From DATBLE01 sp038248655 (GTDB lineage Bacteria; Actinomycetota; Thermoleophilia; Gaiellales; Gaiellaceae): a stretch of DNA of 21,016 nt. The position numbers and the translations under genes were made by a program. The DNA is taken from positions 1 through 21,016 of the forward strand of contig JBBRXG010000050.1 in assembly GCA_038248655.1 (NCBI GenBank). Reading direction: 5' to 3'. Positions within the stretch are counted from its first letter, which is position 1; each line of letters begins with the position of its first letter. The notes beneath the pieces were generated by a model. It did not search any database, had not been told where the DNA came from, and was given only the letters and a program-made list of their open reading frames with translations. This document shows positions 14,136 through 21,016 of this stretch, one piece after another.

Positions 14136-15764
14136 TCAGCGCAGAGGCACCTCCGCCACGACCGTCGTGCCTGCTCCTTCGGTCGACTCGATCGCGAGCC
14201 TACCGCCGAGCAGTCCGACCCGCTCCTTCATCCCGACCAAACCGAGACCCCCCTCGGAGGCGCCGCCGGCCTCGAACCCTCGGCCGTCGTCCTCGACCAC
14301 GGCCATCACCGCCCCCTCGCGTCTGGTCACGACCACGCTCACCCGTGAGGCGCCGGCGTGCTTGGCCACGTTCGTCAACGCCTCCTGCACGATCCGGTAG
14401 AGGGCGGTCTCGACCTCGGGCGGGAGGCGGACCGAGTCGAGGTTCGCCTGCACGTCGACGGCGATCCCGCTCTGCTCGGTCCACGCCTCGCCGAGCCGCT
14501 CGAGCGCCGGGAAGAGGCCGAAGTCGTCGAGCGCTTTCGGGCGCAGCTCGACTGCGAGCCGGCGGACGCTCTGGAGCGTGGTCACGACCTGCTCTCTCAC
14601 GCTCGCGGCCGCGGCCCCGGCGTCCTCGGGCGAGGCGGCGCCCTCGAGCTGCTTCAGTCCGAGCAGTACGGAGGTGAGCGCCTGCCCGGTCTCGTCGTGC
14701 AGCTCGCGGGCGAGCCGCCGCCGCTCGAGCTCCTGGCCCTCGACCACCCGGCGGAGCGCGTCGCGGGCGACCCGGTCCGAGAGGTCGACCGCGACCGCTG
14801 CTCGCGCCGCGAACGTCTCCGCGAGCCTGAGCTCCTCGTCGGTGAAGCGGGGGTCGGCGCCGATGCGGTTGTGGGCCGCGATCACGCCGATCGGGCGGTC
14901 GCCGACGAGGAGCGGGACGTACAGGCCGGACCGGAGGCCGAGTCGCCTCGCGACCTCCTGGTCGACCTCGACGTCCTCGAGCGTCGAGTCGACCCGCTCG
15001 CTGCGGCGGCGGTCGAGCACGCGGCCGCTCTTCGATCCGTCGCGGGCGAGAAGCGTCCCGATCAGGTCGGCGCCGCCGGGGCCGACGGCAGCCTCGATCC
15101 GCAGGTCGCCGCCGGCGACGGGGAGCGCGATCACGACGAGCTCGGACCCGATCAGGTCGCGCAGGCGCGAGGCGATCAGCTCCAGCAGCGGCGCGAGCTC
15201 CGTCTCGCCGGCGAGCGCGTTCCCGACCTCCGTCAGCGACTCGAGCTGCTTCAGCCAGCGCGTCGCCGACTCGTACAGCCGCGCGTTCTCGATCGCGACC
15301 GCCGCCTGTTGGGCGAGGAGGGTGACGAGCTCCTCGTCCTCGGCGGTGAAGTCGTCGCTTCCCCGCTTCTCGGTCAGGTACAGGTTTCCGTACGCGACGC
15401 CGCGGAGGAGGATCGGCACGCCGAGGAACGAGCGCATCGGCGGGTGATGCAGCGGGAAGCCGACCGAGCGCGGATCCGACATCAGGTCGTGCAGCCGCAA
15501 CGTCCGCGTTTCGTGGATCAGCACGCCGAGGATCCCGCGGCCGCGCGGTAGCTCGCCGATCCGCTCGCGCGTCTCCGGATCGATCCCGGTGGTCAGGAAC
15601 CGCTCCAGGGCCCGGCCGGAGTCATCGATCACGCCGAGCGCCGCATAGGTCGCACCGGTCAGCTGGGCTGCGGCCTCGACGATCTTCTGCAGCGCCGCGT
15701 CCAGCGAGAGCTCGGACGTGACCGCGATCCCGGCCTCGATCAGGCTCCGCCAGCGCGTCTCCAC
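14136..15764 (-). CDS. GAF-GAF sensor histidine kinase, DosS/DevS-like
   Basis: This 542-residue cytosolic kinase has GAF domain 1 (about residues 20-160), GAF domain 2 (about 175-325), a HisKA_3 dimerisation domain with phospho-acceptor His356 in RRLARELHDETGQ, and an HATPase domain (EALTNVAKHAGAS and DDGRGFEAGG). The first GAF contains VGFPLHHPPMRSFLGVP. Its His107 aligns with the heme-ligating His149 of Mycobacterium tuberculosis DosS (GFPPYHPPMRTFLGVP), and GNLYLTEK is also shared. A heme-based oxygen, CO, NO or redox sensor is therefore a reasonable hypothesis. Non-heme members of the GAF-kinase family also exist. GTG 15764 lies 19 bp after the aconitase stop, so the kinase may be co-transcribed with aconitase. 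Confidence 0.92.
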   Translation of the reverse strand: METRWRSLIEAGIAVTSELSLDAALQKIVEAAAQLTGATYAALGVIDDSGRALERFLTTGIDPETRERIGELPRGRGILGVLIHETRTLRLHDLMSDPRSVGFPLHHPPMRSFLGVPILLRGVAYGNLYLTEKRGSDDFTAEDEELVTLLAQQAAVAIENARLYESATRWLKQLESLTEVGNALAGETELAPLLELIASRLRDLIGSELVVIALPVAGGDLRIEAAVGPGGADLIGTLLARDGSKSGRVLDRRRSERVDSTLEDVEVDQEVARRLGLRSGLYVPLLVGDRPIGVIAAHNRIGADPRFTDEELRLAETFAARAAVAVDLSDRVARDALRRVVEGQELERRRLARELHDETGQALTSVLLGLKQLEGAASPEDAGAAAASVREQVVTTLQSVRRLAVELRPKALDDFGLFPALERLGEAWTEQSGIAVDVQANLDSVRLPPEVETALYRIVQEALTNVAKHAGASRVSVVVTRREGAVMAVVEDDGRGFEAGGASEGGLGLVGMKERVGLLGGRLAIESTEGAGTTVVAEVPLR

Positions 15765-15782
15765 TCCCGGATTATCGGGGCG

Positions 15783-18518
<2,736 letters not shown>

Positions 18519-18570
18519 TGTCTCGATTCAATCAAACGCTGGTCGGCCTCCGGCGGCGTTTTCCACAGCC

Positions 18571-18586
18571 GGTGCCTGGCACCAGG
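18571..18586. repeat. Overlapping short inverted repeats between SDR and aconitase genes
   Basis: GGTGCCTGGCACC (18571-18583) and CCTGGCACCAGG (18575-18586) are overlapping dyads in the 90-bp gap after the SDR stop and before the aconitase start. They could be a weak terminator for the sugar operon or an operator for acnA; the sequence does not decide. Confidence 0.35.
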
Positions 18587-18608
18587 GTTGGAACAAGAGT
18601 GTGACGCT

Positions 18609-19313
18609 CTATCCCCAAGAGGTTTCCGTCATCGGCCGGATCGCGGTCTCCAGGATCCGGTGCGTCCGCGGGCGCGTGAGGACGAACATGACGATCTCGG
18701 CCACGTCTTCGGCGCTCATCATCCCCGGGAGCGCGTCCGGTGTCCGGCCGCGGCCCTCGTCGAGGGCGAAGTCGGTCGCGACCCCGCCGGGGCAGACGTT
18801 CGTGCAGCGCACGCCGCGCTCGCGGAGCTCGTGGTCGAGCGCCCGCGTGAAGCCGACCTGGCCGAACTTCGAGGCGCAGTACACCGCCTCGTAGGGCAGG
18901 CCGCGCCGGCCCGCCTCGGAGGCGAGCGTGACGATGTCCGCCTCCGGGCTCTCGAGCAGGTGGGGGAGCGCGGCCCGGACGGCGTACATCGTCCCCTTCA
19001 GGTTGACGTCGATCATCTCCTCGAGATGCTCGCGGGAGAGCTCGAGGAACGGTCCGTAGGCGCCGACGCCGGCGTTTGCGACCAGGATGTCGAGCCGCTC
19101 GAACCGCTCGACCGTCGCCGCGACCGATGCGTCGACCTCCTCCGCATCGGCGACGTTGCACGCGAGGCCGAAGGACTTCTCCAGCCCGAGGTCGTCGCCG
19201 CTTCGCGACGCGAGCGCGACCGACACGCCCGCCGCCGACAGCGAGCGGGCGACGGCCGCGCCGATGCCGCGGCTGGCGCCGGTGATGAATGCGACCTTGC
19301 CTTCGAGACTCAT
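18609..19313 (-). CDS. Short-chain dehydrogenase/reductase (SDR)
   Basis: This 234-residue NAD(P)-dependent oxidoreductase has a classical SDR layout: TGASRGIG for the cofactor near the N-terminus, NAG (in ILVANAGVGAYG), a catalytic Ser upstream of the Tyr, and YCASK as the YxxxK active site. The substrate cannot be read from sequence. Its position in an operon with xylulokinase and a xylose-isomerase-like gene suggests a sugar, polyol or related alcohol. ATG 19313 overlaps the xylulokinase stop as ATGA and has GGAGG four bases upstream. Confidence 0.92.
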   Translation of the reverse strand: MSLEGKVAFITGASRGIGAAVARSLSAAGVSVALASRSGDDLGLEKSFGLACNVADAEEVDASVAATVERFERLDILVANAGVGAYGPFLELSREHLEEMIDVNLKGTMYAVRAALPHLLESPEADIVTLASEAGRRGLPYEAVYCASKFGQVGFTRALDHELRERGVRCTNVCPGGVATDFALDEGRGRTPDALPGMMSAEDVAEIVMFVLTRPRTHRILETAIRPMTETSWG

Positions 19314-20704
19314 TGCTCCTCCAGGTGTCGTAGGGCCGGGTACAGGGCGCGAAAGCGCGCGTACCCACCGTCGTAGACCGACTGCCACGCGGGGTCGGGC
19401 TCCACAGCATCCCGCACCCGCACGCACGCTGCGACCGCCTCCTCGGCGTCGGCGAAGACGCCCGCCGCCACCCCGCCGAGGAGCGCAGCTCCGTAGGCGG
19501 CTCCCTCCTCGACCGCGGTGCGCTCGATCGGGACGCCGAGCACCGAGGCGACGATCTCGAGCCAGAGCTCGCTCCGCGCCCCGCCGCCCGATGCCCGTCC
19601 GGCCTCGGGCTCGACACCCAGCTCCTTCAAGAGCTCGAGCGAGTCGCGCAGGCCGTAGGCGACCCCTTCGAGGACCGAACGGACGAGCGCGCTGCGGTCG
19701 TGTCTGAGAGACAGTCCCTCGAACATTCCCCGCGCAGAGGGGTCGGCGTGGGGCGTGCGCTCGCCCTGGAGGTACGGCAGGAAGGTCAGCCCCTCGCTTC
19801 CGGGCGGCCAGCGCGCCGCCTCGGCGACCAGCTCGTCGTAGGAGCCGCCGACGAGGTCGCGAAGCCAGCGCAGCGAGCCGGCGGCGGAGAGCATCACCCC
19901 CATCGCCTCCCAGGTGTCGGGCACCGCGTGGCAGAACACGTGGACGCGGGCCTCCGGGTCGGCCGAGTACTCCGGAAGTGCGGCGAAGACGACCCCGCTC
20001 GTACCGAGCACGATCGAGAGCCGCCCCGGTCCGACGACCCCGGCCCCGAGCGCGCCCGCCTGCTGGTCGCCGGCGCCGCCGATCTCCGTCGACTCGTGCA
20101 CCGCCGGGAGCCACGCGGCAGAGATCTCGAGCGCCTCGCACACCTCCTCGCTCCACCGACGGCGGGCGACGTCGAAGAGCAGCGTCCCCGATGCCTCGGC
20201 GGCGTCGATCGCCCGCTCCCCGGTCAGCCGGAGGCGAACGTAGTCCTTGGGCAACAGCACGTGCGCGACCTGCGCCCACACCTCGGGCTCGTGGCGGCGC
20301 ACCCACAGGAGCTTCGGCGCCGTGAAACCGGTCAGCGCCCGGTTTCCGGTCAGCTGGATCAGCCGCTCGAGCCCGATCCGATCCTCGATCTCGGCGCACT
20401 CGGCCGCCGTGCGCTGGTCGTTCCAGAGGATCGCCGGGCGTAGCACGCGGTCGGCCGAGTCGAGGAGGACGAGGCCGTGCATCTGCCCGGTCAGCCCGAC
20501 CGAGGCCGCATCGCCCGCGCCGACCGCCGCCAGCGCTCGCTCGCTCGCGTGCCACCAGTCCTCCGGGTCCTGCTCCGCCCACCCCGGCCGCGGGATCGAC
20601 AGTGCGTACTCCTCCTCGCGCCGCGCCAGCACCTCGCCGGCCGGAGAGATCGCGATCGCCTTGACGCCGGTCGTGCCGACGTCGAGGCCCACGAGCGTGG
20701 CCAC
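19310..20704 (-). CDS. xylB: Xylulokinase (FGGY family)
   Basis: This 464-residue FGGY-family sugar kinase would phosphorylate D-xylulose to xylulose-5-phosphate for the pentose phosphate pathway. The first phosphate-binding motif is GLDVGTTGVKAIAI; SVGLTGQMHGLVLLD is typical of XylB. The catalytic Asp is in GGAGDQQAGALGAG, and FLPYLQGERTPHADP and SGGGARSELW are the C-terminal signatures. It is about 20 residues shorter than enteric XylB but complete. GTG 20704 directly abuts the TAA of the upstream isomerase gene, and the stop overlaps the SDR start. The three genes are therefore one transcription unit. Confidence 0.93.
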   Translation of the reverse strand: MATLVGLDVGTTGVKAIAISPAGEVLARREEEYALSIPRPGWAEQDPEDWWHASERALAAVGAGDAASVGLTGQMHGLVLLDSADRVLRPAILWNDQRTAAECAEIEDRIGLERLIQLTGNRALTGFTAPKLLWVRRHEPEVWAQVAHVLLPKDYVRLRLTGERAIDAAEASGTLLFDVARRRWSEEVCEALEISAAWLPAVHESTEIGGAGDQQAGALGAGVVGPGRLSIVLGTSGVVFAALPEYSADPEARVHVFCHAVPDTWEAMGVMLSAAGSLRWLRDLVGGSYDELVAEAARWPPGSEGLTFLPYLQGERTPHADPSARGMFEGLSLRHDRSALVRSVLEGVAYGLRDSLELLKELGVEPEAGRASGGGARSELWLEIVASVLGVPIERTAVEEGAAYGAALLGGVAAGVFADAEEAVAACVRVRDAVEPDPAWQSVYDGGYARFRALYPALRHLEEQ

Positions 20705-21016
20705 TTACTCTCCGCCGAGCGCCTGGTAGACGAGCTCGTACGCGCGCACCGCGTCCTTGCGCGATTGCGCCTCGCGCAACGCCCCGTCGTCGATGCGGGC
20801 CGCGACGGAGTCGATGAACCGCCACTGGAGCACCGAGCGCCGGACCGCCTCGACCGCGTCCTCGGTGTAGGGGTAGAGGTCGAAGCCGAGCCGCTCGCCG
20901 TTCTGCCCGTACCCCGAGCGCCGGAGCTCGACGGCGAGCTCGAGCGTCTCCATGAACGCGGTCGCGCCGACCATGTTGTCGTCGTCGAACGTGCCCCAGC
21001 CCGAGTTCGCATGCTG
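20705..21016 (-). CDS. xylA: Xylose isomerase-like protein, C-terminal fragment (runs off window)
   Basis: The last 103 residues of a TIM-barrel sugar isomerase are present; the start lies beyond the right edge. NSGWGTFDDDNMVGATAF with METLELAVELRRSGYG and GFDLYPYTEDAVEAVRRS resembles the C-terminal part of xylose isomerase-type proteins. Adjacency to xylulokinase (TAA immediately followed by its GTG) supports D-xylose to D-xylulose isomerisation. A related rhamnose-isomerase-like or other sugar isomerase cannot be excluded from this fragment alone. Confidence 0.75.
   Translation of the reverse strand, partial: QHANSGWGTFDDDNMVGATAFMETLELAVELRRSGYGQNGERLGFDLYPYTEDAVEAVRRSVLQWRFIDSVAARIDDGALREAQSRKDAVRAYELVYQALGGE

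Overview
The window is about 21 kb of very GC-rich DNA with densely packed, mostly ATGA/GTGA-overlapping genes. The codon bias and protein families (group 3b NiFe hydrogenase, N-terminal GNAT fused to an ADP-forming acyl-CoA synthetase, GAF-GAF histidine kinase, short XylA/XylB) suggest an actinobacterium, most likely class Thermoleophilia. That placement is inferred from gene content and composition only.

Left part (80-5578, + strand): a cytosolic group 3b (HyhBGSL-type) NiFe hydrogenase operon. The order is Fe-S subunit hyhB, a cyclic-nucleotide-binding-fold protein without a DNA-binding domain, the FAD/NAD(P) subunit hyhG, small subunit hyhS, large subunit hyhL, a maturation protease, and an OsmC-like peroxidase. 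hyhG as written is broken by three small apparent deletions. hyhS has Tyr in place of the second Cys of its CxxC cluster motif. A perfect 13-bp inverted repeat covers the hyhS start codon. These oddities all fall within about 700 bp, so they are either local decay or local sequence error.

Middle part (5649-13478): a convergent FAD-dependent oxidoreductase; an orphan two-TM protein ending in a double hairpin; then, rightward, a GNAT/acyl-CoA synthetase fusion, a P1B-5-like metal ATPase (TPCP and QExxD motifs), a 115-aa unknown protein, and a CBS-BON protein.

Right part (13483-21016, - strand): from the right edge leftward, a xylose isomerase fragment, xylulokinase and an SDR form one transcription unit. 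Aconitase follows, then a sensor kinase and a LuxR-type response regulator. The kinase resembles mycobacterial DosS/DevS and keeps the His that aligns with the DosS heme ligand.

What ties it together: an unusual dyad (GCGGGAAACCCGC and a close variant) lies 58-60 bp upstream of the start codons of three separate units: the hydrogenase operon, the FAD oxidoreductase and the 115-aa/CBS-BON pair. With the DosS-like sensor and regulator next door, the segment from 80 to 15764 reads as a hypoxia/dormancy-type regulon island analogous to the mycobacterial Dos system. The operator and its link to this regulator are proposals from sequence, not established facts.
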